Below are positions 1-6,098 of a stretch of DNA of 6,148 nt, one piece after another. The notes beneath the pieces are model-generated. The model searched no databases and had not been told where the DNA came from. It saw only the letters and a program-made list of their open reading frames with translations. Where the stretch lies: the NCBI GenBank assembly GCA_964419935.1, contig CAYQQJ010000062.1:1-6148 (forward strand), in the 5' to 3' direction. How positions within the stretch are numbered: the first letter of the stretch is position 1; the number at the start of each line of letters is the position of its first letter. Made by a program: the position numbers and the translations under genes. Source of the stretch: CAYQQJ01 sp964419935. GTDB lineage: Bacteria > Pseudomonadota > Gammaproteobacteria > Pseudomonadales > Cellvibrionaceae.

Positions 1-115
1 GGCGCATTGCGACGCCGTTTAGGAGGGGGGGAGGAGACCATCCCATCGACCTACACGGTGCTGGGTTGCGGCTGAATGTTCCGTTCACCCATCACCGTTT
101 ACTGTATACCTTGTC

Positions 116-2680
116 TTAATCGCAGCTAACAGTCGCGCCTTTGGCTGCATCCTTCGCGATACGAATATTCGCGAACGTGACGTCCAGTGAACCGGAAGTT
201 ACCAGCTTGAACGGCTCGTGAACTGATGCCAGAAACTCTTGGGGTGGCATCGGCTCCAGACCGAAAGTGGTGGTTGACTGCGGATAGCAGGCGAGATCGA
301 TAGAAATCATCTGCCAGCCCTGGCCGGCAATATCGGTGAGCTCCTGGCCAACATCGATATCAGAATGACAATAGGAACCACAGCCCAGGCGCAGGTTCAC
401 GGTCTCACTCGGTGCGGCATCCACCTTGATGTCGAATATCAGTGCGCCGTCATTCTCCAGGTAGCTGCTCAGGTCCTGTCGTTCTGTACTGGCCAAAGCC
501 ACGGCACCGGATCCTTCCCCATTCCAGACTGCGCGACGCGAGTCGTGTTGCACATTGCGGTCAACCGAGCTTACGGTCACGGTGGACACTGAGGCTTCGC
601 TGCTGGTCATGGTTTCCCGCTCATTCTTGCTGCCAGTCAACTCGATCTCCCAGGGCTCCAGCGGCCGGAGTTTGAAGATGGCGAGCTCATCCTGGGTGTC
701 GGCTTCCTGATCAACGGTTTCGGGAAGATTGTCGCCAAGAGTACTTGTGTCGCCATAGCTGAGGCCAAAGCCATAGGCAAACAGCGGGTTGTAGTTCTCG
801 TCGCCGACGTTGAGCAGTATCTGACTCGGTTGTCCCGGCCATGAGAAAGACAGGCGGCCGGTCATATCGTAGTTGATGTCGCCGTTGGCCTTGGTGAAGA
901 GAACGTCGGCCACACCCTGACCTTCGGTGCCCGGCAGCCAGGCAACGACGAACGCATCGGATGCGTTCAGGTACGGGTTAACCCACAAGGGGCGGCCAGT
1001 GAGGAATACCGCAACAACGGGAATATTTTTGGCCTGCAACTGCTTCAGTAGTTCGAGATCGTCCGCATTATCGTAGACGATATCCCGTCGATCGCCTTGC
1101 ATTTCCGCGTAGGGGTCTTCACCAAATACGACAATGGCAACGTCCGGCTTTTTCTCAAAGCTGCCGTTCTCGCTCAAGGTCGCATTGCCGCCAGCTGCAG
1201 TAACCGCCTGCTCTATACCCGCAAAAATGGATGTGGCACCGGGGAAGTCCGCGTTGGTGTTGCCTGTGCCCTGCCAGGAGACGGACCAGCCGCCCGCTTG
1301 CTTACCGATATTATCGGCACCATCGCCAGTGACCAGCACATTCATGCTGGGTGACAGCGGCAGCAACGCGTTTTTGTTTTTCAGCATCACCAGGGATTCC
1401 CGCACCGCCTGCCGGGCCACGGCGCGATGTTCCGGAGAGCCAAGAGCATCGGTATCGCCAGCCAGTGCGCGGGTGGACGGGGCGCCTTTTTCAAAGAGGC
1501 CGGCGCGGAATTTCACGCGCAGAATACGGCGCACGGCATCGTCGATGCGCTCCATGGGAATCACGCCACTTTTGGCCTGCTCCACGGTGTTGTGAAACAG
1601 TTCTTTCCAGTTCGGCTCCGGTACCATGAAAATGTCGAGCCCCGCATTGACTGACAGGGGGCAGTTGATCGGCGTACAGCCGGCCACGAATCCGTGACCG
1701 CTCCAGTCGCCGACAACCAGACCGTCAAAGCCCATCCTCTCCTTGAGCACGTCGGTCAGCAGATATTTGTGACCATGCATGCGCTGATCGTCCCAGGCCG
1801 TAAACGAAGCCATCACCGCCTGCACACCGGCTTCGATAGCACTGAAATAGCCCGCACCATGAATATCGCGTAATTGTTCCTCGGTTGCTACAGTATCGCC
1901 GCGGTCAATCCCGTCCCGGGTGCCACCATCGCCAATGTAATGTTTGGCTGTGGCAATCACATGAGTTTCATCCAGGAACGACGCGCTACCCGGCGCGCCC
2001 TGCAAGCCTTCGACCATTTCGCCGGCGTAGAGCCCCACCAGTTCCGGGTTCTCTGAATAGGATTCATAGGCACGCCCCCAACGCGGGTCGCGGGCTACGG
2101 CAACCGTGGGAGAGAAGTTCCAGTCCAGGCCGGTGATGGCGATCTCCCGCGCGGTTACTTCGCCCACTTTCCGAATCAGTTCGGGGTTGTGGGTGGCACC
2201 AAGGCCGACGTTGTGCGGGAACAGAGTGGCACCAATCACATTGCCCAAACCGTGTACCGCGTCAGTTCCCCAGATAATGGGAATTGCCACATGGCCATCG
2301 CTGGTGTCCATGGACGCATGCCAGTAGCTGTCCGCCAGGTCTACCCAGTCAGAAATCGCCGCGTATTTGTTGTTGTGCGGTGTAGTACCGCCACCATTCA
2401 ACACAGAGCCCAGATGATACTTCTTCACATCTTCTGCAGTGGCTTGCTTGATCTCCGGCTGGATCATTTGGCCGACCTTTTCCTCGACCGTCATTTGCTC
2501 CAGCAGCGCGGTGATTTTTTGTTCAATCTCTGCGTCCTGTTGCACTTTGCTGGTAAGGGTTGGCCAGATGGCCGGATTGTGATCGGATGTTGTTTTTCTA
2601 TGGGCTTCCTGACAGCCCGCAGCGGCAACGAGTACAGCTGCGGCGGCGAGCCAGCGAATAGCCTTGGGTTTGACAGACAT
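116..2680 (-). CDS. GH3 family exo-beta-glucosidase / glucan glucohydrolase, ExoP-like lipoprotein
   Basis: An 854-residue glycoside hydrolase family 3 enzyme, expected to release glucose from the non-reducing ends of beta-glucans or beta-gluco-oligosaccharides with retention. Residues 1-23 are a lipoprotein signal (KPK, hydrophobic stretch, then AAGC with lipidated Cys23). The TIM-barrel domain spans about 50-395 and contains WGTDAVHG (138-145), DPRWGR (198-203), KHYIGDGGT (246-254) and GLVVGDWSG, with D325 as predicted nucleophile. The alpha/beta sandwich domain (about 420-645) carries GEDPYAE (520-526); E521 is the likely acid/base by analogy with barley ExoI. The last 200 residues are an extra domain resembling the C-terminal galactose-binding-like domain of Pseudoalteromonas ExoP, and total length is close to ExoP. 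Cysteines 335/340, 767/771 and 797 could form disulfides, consistent with export. The ATG at 2678-2680 follows a good Shine-Dalgarno and begins directly at the signal peptide. Linkage preference (1,3 versus 1,4) cannot be read from sequence. Family confidence is very high; substrate is inferred. Confidence 0.96.
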   Translation of the reverse strand: MSVKPKAIRWLAAAAVLVAAAGCQEAHRKTTSDHNPAIWPTLTSKVQQDAEIEQKITALLEQMTVEEKVGQMIQPEIKQATAEDVKKYHLGSVLNGGGTTPHNNKYAAISDWVDLADSYWHASMDTSDGHVAIPIIWGTDAVHGLGNVIGATLFPHNVGLGATHNPELIRKVGEVTAREIAITGLDWNFSPTVAVARDPRWGRAYESYSENPELVGLYAGEMVEGLQGAPGSASFLDETHVIATAKHYIGDGGTRDGIDRGDTVATEEQLRDIHGAGYFSAIEAGVQAVMASFTAWDDQRMHGHKYLLTDVLKERMGFDGLVVGDWSGHGFVAGCTPINCPLSVNAGLDIFMVPEPNWKELFHNTVEQAKSGVIPMERIDDAVRRILRVKFRAGLFEKGAPSTRALAGDTDALGSPEHRAVARQAVRESLVMLKNKNALLPLSPSMNVLVTGDGADNIGKQAGGWSVSWQGTGNTNADFPGATSIFAGIEQAVTAAGGNATLSENGSFEKKPDVAIVVFGEDPYAEMQGDRRDIVYDNADDLELLKQLQAKNIPVVAVFLTGRPLWVNPYLNASDAFVVAWLPGTEGQGVADVLFTKANGDINYDMTGRLSFSWPGQPSQILLNVGDENYNPLFAYGFGLSYGDTSTLGDNLPETVDQEADTQDELAIFKLRPLEPWEIELTGSKNERETMTSSEASVSTVTVSSVDRNVQHDSRRAVWNGEGSGAVALASTERQDLSSYLENDGALIFDIKVDAAPSETVNLRLGCGSYCHSDIDVGQELTDIAGQGWQMISIDLACYPQSTTTFGLEPMPPQEFLASVHEPFKLVTSGSLDVTFANIRIAKDAAKGATVSCD

Positions 2681-2686
2681 AGGATT

Positions 2687-2692
2687 TCCTCA
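2687..2692 (-). promoter_or_regulatory. Shine-Dalgarno of the GH3 gene
   Basis: On the minus strand TGAGGA lies six bases before the ATG of the GH3 gene. It is a strong purine-rich site at normal spacing and fixes the chosen start. Confidence 0.8.
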
Positions 2693-2732
2693 GGGCCTGA
2701 TGATGGTTGTAAGTGTGAGCCTGGCTGTGGTC

Positions 2733-2761
2733 TTTGTAACCGGTTACAGCAAAAAGATCAA
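2733..2761 (-). promoter_or_regulatory. Predicted sigma70-type promoter of the GH3 gene
   Basis: On the minus strand a -35-like TTGATC (2756-2761) and a -10-like TACAAA (2733-2738) are separated by exactly 17 bases. Each matches four of six consensus positions. Transcription would begin near 2726, giving a leader of about 45 bases before the GH3 ATG. The perfect palindrome at 2735-2748 occupies the -10 side of the spacer and overlaps the -10 itself, so a protein bound there would block RNA polymerase. Predicted by eye only; an alternative weak element further upstream (TATACA around 2781-2786) cannot be excluded. Confidence 0.55.
2735..2748. promoter_or_regulatory. LacI-family-type operator palindrome TGTAACCGGTTACA
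   Basis: This is a perfect 14-bp palindrome with a central CG step, the usual form of LacI/GalR-family operators (inverted half-sites around CG). It sits between and over the promoter elements of the GH3 gene, 55 to 68 bases upstream of the start codon, which is a classic repressor position. No LacI-type regulator is encoded in this window, so the cognate protein would be elsewhere; the AraC-type regulator here is not expected to bind such a site. The identity of the regulator is inference. Confidence 0.65.
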
Positions 2762-2826
2762 GATTCGTGCTAAAGGTTACTGTATAGGCAGTCAGTCGTA
2801 TGTAACGCTTCGTAGTGGTCAGTCAT

Positions 2827-2838
2827 GTGAGTACTCAC
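2827..2838. repeat. Perfect 12-bp palindrome GTGAGTACTCAC
   Basis: A perfect inverted repeat about 65 to 80 bases upstream of the predicted GH3 -35. It superficially resembles a CRP site (TGTGA...TCAC) but the spacing between half-sites is four rather than six bases. It may be a binding site for another regulator or may be chance. Confidence 0.35.
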
Positions 2839-2970
2839 GAGCGGGTAATGGCGCCTTTTCGATCCGCGATAGGTATCAGGAAGACACGTATTACTGCGAA
2901 TCGTTGTCGCATCCTAGCACCCGAATGTGGCTCAGGCGTCCTGCTAATGGTTAAAAGCCGAGATCGGGCC

Positions 2971-2999
2971 GTCCGAACGCACGCGGCGTAAGTTCGGAC
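2971..2999. promoter_or_regulatory. Inverted repeat site 1, GTCCGAAC-N13-GTTCGGAC
   Basis: Two perfect 8-bp arms, at 2971-2978 and 2992-2999, start 21 bases apart, about two helical turns, so both would face the same side of the DNA. A closely related repeat lies at 4336-4365 beside the GH5 promoter, and the two share GCGYAAGTTCGGAC over 14 positions. This is proposed as a binding site for the neighbouring AraC-type regulator (inference). It lies between the regulator stop and the GH3 promoter, about 210 bases upstream of the GH3 -35. It could also fold as an RNA hairpin, but no U-tract follows. Confidence 0.5.
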
Positions 3000-3032
3000 A
3001 TGACGGGAAGCGGATGGCTCCGCAAATCTGGA

Positions 3033-3046
3033 CAGTTATATAACTG
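3033..3046. repeat. Perfect 14-bp palindrome CAGTTATATAACTG
   Basis: An AT-centred perfect palindrome 18 bases downstream of the regulator gene's stop codon. The transcript could form a CAGTT/AACTG stem with a four-base loop, but no T-tract follows on the minus strand, so a standard intrinsic terminator is unlikely. Function unknown. Confidence 0.4.
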
Positions 3047-3064
3047 GCGTAAGCAAGAGGTTCC

Positions 3065-4219
3065 CTAACCCTTGATCGCTCGATATTGGGAGGGGGTATG
3101 GCCCACCTGTTTCTTGAAAATGGCATTGAATGTGGATTTGCTGGTAAACCCTGACTCGGATAAAACACGCAAAATCGTCCAATCCTGGTACTCGGGCTGG
3201 CTCAAGAGCTTCTTGGCTTTTTCGATACGATAACGATTAATGTATTCAAAGAAGTTATTGCCGAAATGCTGGTTCAGGATCCGGGACACCGTACGTTCCG
3301 GCAGGGACACCCGCTTGGCCAGGTTCTCGATGGTGATGTCCGGGTCCATATAGAGCTCATCGGCTTCCATTGCCCGCACAATCCTCTGAATGTGCTCATC
3401 CTTGAATGGCTGCCCAGCACTGTCATCCGGCTTCGCCGCTGGGAGGCCACCAAACAGATGGGTATAGCGAATGCTGATGAACACGAGGGTGGTAACGAAC
3501 AGGAAGGTGATGTAGTTGCTGGCAATTCCCATGACGTTGGCGGTATCAAGTGGAATTTTCGGGCCAACAAGGTGAACCATCAGCTTCCATAGGGAGATTA
3601 TCAGGAACCCCAGAACGACCCAGGTCAACCAGCCCCGCTCCCGATTCTCCACGTTGGCGTAGTGCTGATGGAGTTCACGGCGGAATCGCCACAGGATCAC
3701 GAGACAAACACTGGCGTAGACAATCACACTGACATGCCAGCCCGTCGTTAGCCATGTCATCAGGGGGGCAAACATGAAGGTGTTGTCAGACATGATGACG
3801 ATTTTTTCATGGAAGGGTAGCAGGTAGTAGTTCGAGAACAGGAGTGCGCCGGTTACCAGTGCGGGTATCAGATGTAAAAGCTCCCGCCAATGAAAGCGAA
3901 ATGACTGGTACAGCATTGATGTCACATACCAGTAGAGCAAGGGCCCCGCAATCCAGTAGCTGAAGCTACCCAAAAAGAACAGGCTCGGGTGCCATCCCAG
4001 CACCATCTGGCGCATGGGCACGCTCCAGATGATCAGTGTGTCCAGTGTTTGTAGCGCCGTAATAAAGAGAATGGACGCCAGCCACCAAGTGCTGTGGTCG
4101 GACTTGCGGCGAGTGCCGACCAATAACACTGCCAAAAGCACGTACTGGGCGGCTGCCATTAGCAATACAAGATCATGGACGTTGAATAACAGCGAATCGT
4201 GAGAAATGGGTGCGTTCAA
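3065..4219 (-). CDS. Membrane-embedded AraC-family transcriptional regulator
   Basis: A 384-residue one-component regulator. The N-terminal two thirds are strongly hydrophobic, with about seven membrane segments near residues 15-36, 44-66, 76-103, 112-132, 155-177, 196-217 and 230-250; an odd number puts the N-terminus outside and the C-terminus in the cytoplasm. After a short polar linker (about 255-270) comes an AraC-type DNA-binding domain: first HTH in about 294-339 (ITIENLAKRVSLPERTVSRI) and second in about 347-381 (RVLSESGFTSKSTFNAIFKK, then GHTPSQYR, the family signature). The likely role is to sense a membrane or periplasmic signal and control the flanking glycosidase genes; the ligand is unknown. 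It begins at TTG (4217-4219): upstream in frame there is only a stop with no ATG or GTG, and an AGGAAG Shine-Dalgarno sits nine bases before it. A start at Met21 would delete part of the first membrane segment. It is divergent from the GH5 gene and points toward the GH3 gene. Confidence 0.92.
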   Translation of the reverse strand: MNAPISHDSLLFNVHDLVLLMAAAQYVLLAVLLVGTRRKSDHSTWWLASILFITALQTLDTLIIWSVPMRQMVLGWHPSLFFLGSFSYWIAGPLLYWYVTSMLYQSFRFHWRELLHLIPALVTGALLFSNYYLLPFHEKIVIMSDNTFMFAPLMTWLTTGWHVSVIVYASVCLVILWRFRRELHQHYANVENRERGWLTWVVLGFLIISLWKLMVHLVGPKIPLDTANVMGIASNYITFLFVTTLVFISIRYTHLFGGLPAAKPDDSAGQPFKDEHIQRIVRAMEADELYMDPDITIENLAKRVSLPERTVSRILNQHFGNNFFEYINRYRIEKAKKLLSQPEYQDWTILRVLSESGFTSKSTFNAIFKKQVGHTPSQYRAIKG

Positions 4220-4228
4220 AACAGGGGA

Positions 4229-4235
4229 CTTCCTC
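4229..4235 (-). promoter_or_regulatory. Shine-Dalgarno supporting the TTG start of the regulator
   Basis: On the minus strand GAGGAAG ends nine bases before the TTG codon. As no other start codon is available in this frame downstream of the preceding stop (TAA) until Met21, this site decides the start. Confidence 0.6.
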
Positions 4236-4299
4236 GGTGGCGATTCCTGTTCGGGTTATTGTTATCGGGGGCGTTCGCGGATACATGTCAGAGACATCT

Positions 4300-4329
4300 C
4301 TTACAGCTTCCAACCCTTCCAACCTTCAA
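4300..4329 (-). promoter_or_regulatory. Weak candidate promoter of the AraC-type regulator gene
   Basis: On the minus strand TTGAAG (4324-4329) and TGTAAG (4300-4305) are 18 bases apart, each with four of six consensus matches. Transcription would start near 4293, about 75 bases before the TTG. Inverted repeat site 2 lies immediately upstream of this -35, which would allow autoregulation. Prediction by eye, low certainty. Confidence 0.35.
4307..4324. repeat. Tandem 9-bp direct repeat (CTTCCAACC twice)
   Basis: CTTCCAACC occurs twice without a gap, at 4307-4315 and 4316-4324, in the spacer of the candidate regulator promoter. It may be simple slippage or a protein-binding direct repeat; the 9-bp period is not the usual AraC-family spacing. 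Confidence 0.45.
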
Positions 4330-4335
4330 ATACGA

Positions 4336-4365
4336 GTCCGAAGTCCCGCTTGCGCAAGTTCGGAC
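4336..4365. promoter_or_regulatory. Inverted repeat site 2, GTCCGAAG-N14-GTTCGGAC
   Basis: Arms at 4336-4343 and 4358-4365 match in seven of eight positions (GTCCGAA/TTCGGAC complementary) and start 22 bases apart. The right arm overlaps the predicted GH5 -35 (4360-4365). The interior contains a perfect CTTGCGCAAG palindrome (4349-4358). The element is the counterpart of the repeat at 2971-2999 and is the best candidate operator for the divergent AraC-type regulator, positioned to activate the GH5 promoter and to affect the regulator's own promoter. A further lone TTCGGAC lies at 4393-4399, near the predicted transcription start. Confidence 0.55.
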
Positions 4366-4388
4366 CCGGCTGAACTCCAGATTATACA
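4360..4388 (+). promoter_or_regulatory. Predicted activator-dependent promoter of the GH5 gene
   Basis: A -10-like TATACA (4383-4388) is preceded at exactly 17 bases by TCGGAC (4360-4365), a poor -35 with three of six matches that is also the right arm of inverted repeat site 2. A good -10, a poor -35 and an overlapping operator arm are typical of promoters needing an AraC-type activator. Transcription would begin near 4395, leaving a leader of roughly 105 bases before the GH5 ATG. The Shine-Dalgarno before this ATG is weak (GAGAG, nine bases away). Confidence 0.4.
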
Positions 4389-4499
4389 ACCTTTCGGACG
4401 CAAGCCTGCAACAAGCTGAGTATTGTGGTTCGCAAGCTTGTCGGGGAAAGCTCTTCAGCCTCTTCCCACAACTAACAAAAATAATGAGAGACGCAAATT

Positions 4500-6098
4500 A
4501 TGAGAACAATCAACCTCAGGCCGCGTATTTCCTTGGCGAAGGCGTTCTTCGCTGTGATCCTGCTGGCCAGCTTACCCGCGTGTAGCGGCGGTGGCGGCAC
4601 CACCAAAGATTCCATGCCGTCGCCTTCGCCCCAGCCGGGTCCCATTGACGAGCTGCCACCGGATTCCGTCAATGAGAATTGCGCCTTTGATACCAGCGAG
4701 ATTCTTGTCGGCACCGCCATAACCCGTATTGAAGCTGAAAACTATGATAGCTGCGCTACCTCCTTTTCGGACGTCAGTGAGGGTAATGACGGTGGCGCTT
4801 ACCGTGAACAGGACGTCGATATTCTCGCGCACAGCGCTGCCTCTAATGGTCACTTTGTTGCTGACATGGAAGTTGACGAATATCTCGAATATTCCATCGA
4901 TGCCGTTCGCTCCGGGCTTTTCGACGTTATTTACCACACAAAACCGGGAGCCACCTCCGCAGTGGGTTTTGTTCTGAATAGCAATGGCGCGCCGATTGAT
5001 GGAAGTGAGATTGAAATTGCCGGCGCAACGCAGGGTTGGGGCGATTTTACGCGCAAAGTGTACCTGAGCGATGGACCACAGACCCTGCGGTTAAAGGTCA
5101 CCGGATCCGGTGCGGCACTCGATTACATCGAACTTGTATATACCGAAGAAACCGATATTCAAGCCTACGCCGCGGTAGCTGAGATGGGTGTTGGCATCAA
5201 CCTTGGCAACACATTGGATGCTCCCTACGAGGGTGATTGGGCAGCCCCTGCGCAGAAACACTATTTCGCAGATTATAAAACCGCGGGTTTTCATCATGTT
5301 CGGATACCCGCTACCTGGGACAATCACACGGCCGATACTGCGCCTTACACAGTCGATGCCGCGCGCATGGATCGGACTGAGCAGATCGTCGACTGGGCCC
5401 TCGCCCAGGGACATTACGTGATCCTCAATGCGCATCATGAGACCTGGTTGAAGGATGATGCGAACAATAGCGCATATCAGGATCGGTTCGAAGCGATCTG
5501 GGCTCAAATAGTCGAACGCTTCAAAGATAAATCATCGCGTTTGATTTTCGAGATTCTCAATGAACCTCAAGACATGACCGTCGTTCAGGTTAACGAACTC
5601 AACCAGCGCATTCTGAACATTATTCGAGCGGATAATCCCACGCGACTGGTGATATTTTCCGGCACTGGCTTCACGCCTATCGACAGTCTTTTGGCCGCTG
5701 ATATTCCTGAGGATATGTCGGGCAACGACTATCTCATCGGTAATTTTCATTCCTATGACCCCTGGGAATTCGCAGGCCAATGTACACGAACCTGGGGTAG
5801 CTCAAGCGATATCGCGGCGTTGACGGACATTTATCAGCGCGCAAAAAGTTGGTCCACCGAGCACAAAATACCGGTGACGGTGAATGAATTCGGCGTTGCC
5901 CATTACGATTTTGAGCAGCCTGACAATATTTGCGATCAAGGCAGCCGCCTGCTTTATTTCCAGTCCCATGTTCGTCTGGCCATTGAAAACGGATTGGCCG
6001 CTACCGTCTGGGACGACGGTGGGTCGTTCGTAATCTATGAGCGGGAGACAGGCATCTGGAGACCGGCAAAAGACATTCTGGTTAACGCAAATCCCTAG
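4500..6098 (+). CDS. CBM6-GH5 endo-beta-glycanase (cellulase-type) lipoprotein
   Basis: A 532-residue secreted glycanase. Residues 1-28 are a lipoprotein signal ending in LPAC (lipidated Cys28), followed by a Ser/Gly run and a Pro-rich linker to about 58. A family 6 carbohydrate-binding module covers about 75-213, with IEAENYD at its start, DEYLEYSIDA in the middle, GWGDF and finally TLRLKV...LDYIELV. The GH5 catalytic domain covers about 222-530: GINLGNTLDA (232-241), HHVRIPATWDNH (265-276), LNAHHETW (309-316), ILNEPQ with E355 as acid/base, FHSYDPW (416-422), VNEFG with E463 as nucleophile, and VWDDGG (503-508). All expected catalytic residues are present. It should cut internal beta-glycosidic bonds; the fold and motifs fit an endoglucanase-type enzyme, but beta-1,3, mixed-linkage or xyloglucan activity is possible and the subfamily is not assigned. 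C428 and C478 may form a disulfide. The ATG is chosen because it opens the signal peptide. It is divergent from the AraC-type regulator. GC content looks somewhat lower than in the GH3 gene. Confidence 0.95.
   Translation: MRTINLRPRISLAKAFFAVILLASLPACSGGGGTTKDSMPSPSPQPGPIDELPPDSVNENCAFDTSEILVGTAITRIEAENYDSCATSFSDVSEGNDGGAYREQDVDILAHSAASNGHFVADMEVDEYLEYSIDAVRSGLFDVIYHTKPGATSAVGFVLNSNGAPIDGSEIEIAGATQGWGDFTRKVYLSDGPQTLRLKVTGSGAALDYIELVYTEETDIQAYAAVAEMGVGINLGNTLDAPYEGDWAAPAQKHYFADYKTAGFHHVRIPATWDNHTADTAPYTVDAARMDRTEQIVDWALAQGHYVILNAHHETWLKDDANNSAYQDRFEAIWAQIVERFKDKSSRLIFEILNEPQDMTVVQVNELNQRILNIIRADNPTRLVIFSGTGFTPIDSLLAADIPEDMSGNDYLIGNFHSYDPWEFAGQCTRTWGSSSDIAALTDIYQRAKSWSTEHKIPVTVNEFGVAHYDFEQPDNICDQGSRLLYFQSHVRLAIENGLAATVWDDGGSFVIYERETGIWRPAKDILVNANP

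Larger units (their letters stand above)
2762..3064. other. Intergenic region without a gene, rich in palindromes
   Basis: No supportable gene lies between the GH3 promoter and the stop codon of the regulator gene. The stretch holds a 12-bp palindrome (2827-2838), a long-spaced inverted repeat (2971-2999), a small GCGGA/TCCGC hairpin (3010-3014 with 3019-3023) and a 14-bp AT-rich palindrome (3033-3046). None is followed by a T-tract on the minus strand, so no intrinsic terminator for the regulator gene is evident, and read-through toward the GH3 gene is possible. Confidence 0.6.

Noticed and set aside
1..115. Terminator or partial gene downstream of the GH3 stop
   Set aside because: I found no stable hairpin plus T-run on the minus strand and no open frame with recognisable protein features; the G-run near 22-36 alone supports nothing.
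99..2786. Decamer TTACTGTATA present at both 99-108 and 2777-2786, flanking the GH3 gene like a duplication or attachment pair
   Set aside because: The match does not extend beyond ten bases, and repeated decamers are expected by chance in a window of this size; no mobility gene is associated.
2826..2839. CRP site (TGTGA...TCAC)
   Set aside because: The half-sites are separated by four bases; CRP sites need six.
2664..2954. A 96-residue plus-strand open frame with a hydrophobic stretch (from the ATG pair near 2697-2702) that might be a small membrane protein
   Set aside because: Its start overlaps the GH3 signal-peptide region on the other strand, no Shine-Dalgarno is at proper distance, and the sequence is better explained by the GH3 leader, promoter and operator. 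The downstream part is Arg/Ser-rich and unlike a real protein.
3010..3023. GCGGA-TGGC-TCCGC hairpin as terminator of the regulator gene
   Set aside because: The stem is only five base pairs and is followed on the minus strand by TTCCCGTC, not a T-tract.
2944..3168. A 74-residue minus-strand open frame overlapping the 3' end of the regulator gene
   Set aside because: It is an out-of-frame shadow of the HTH-coding region extended into the gap, with no ribosome-binding site and no recognisable motif.
4199..4585. A 128-residue plus-strand open frame across the divergent intergenic region
   Set aside because: It starts inside the regulator gene on the opposite strand, runs through both predicted promoters and overlaps the GH5 signal peptide in another frame, with low-complexity, unrecognisable composition.
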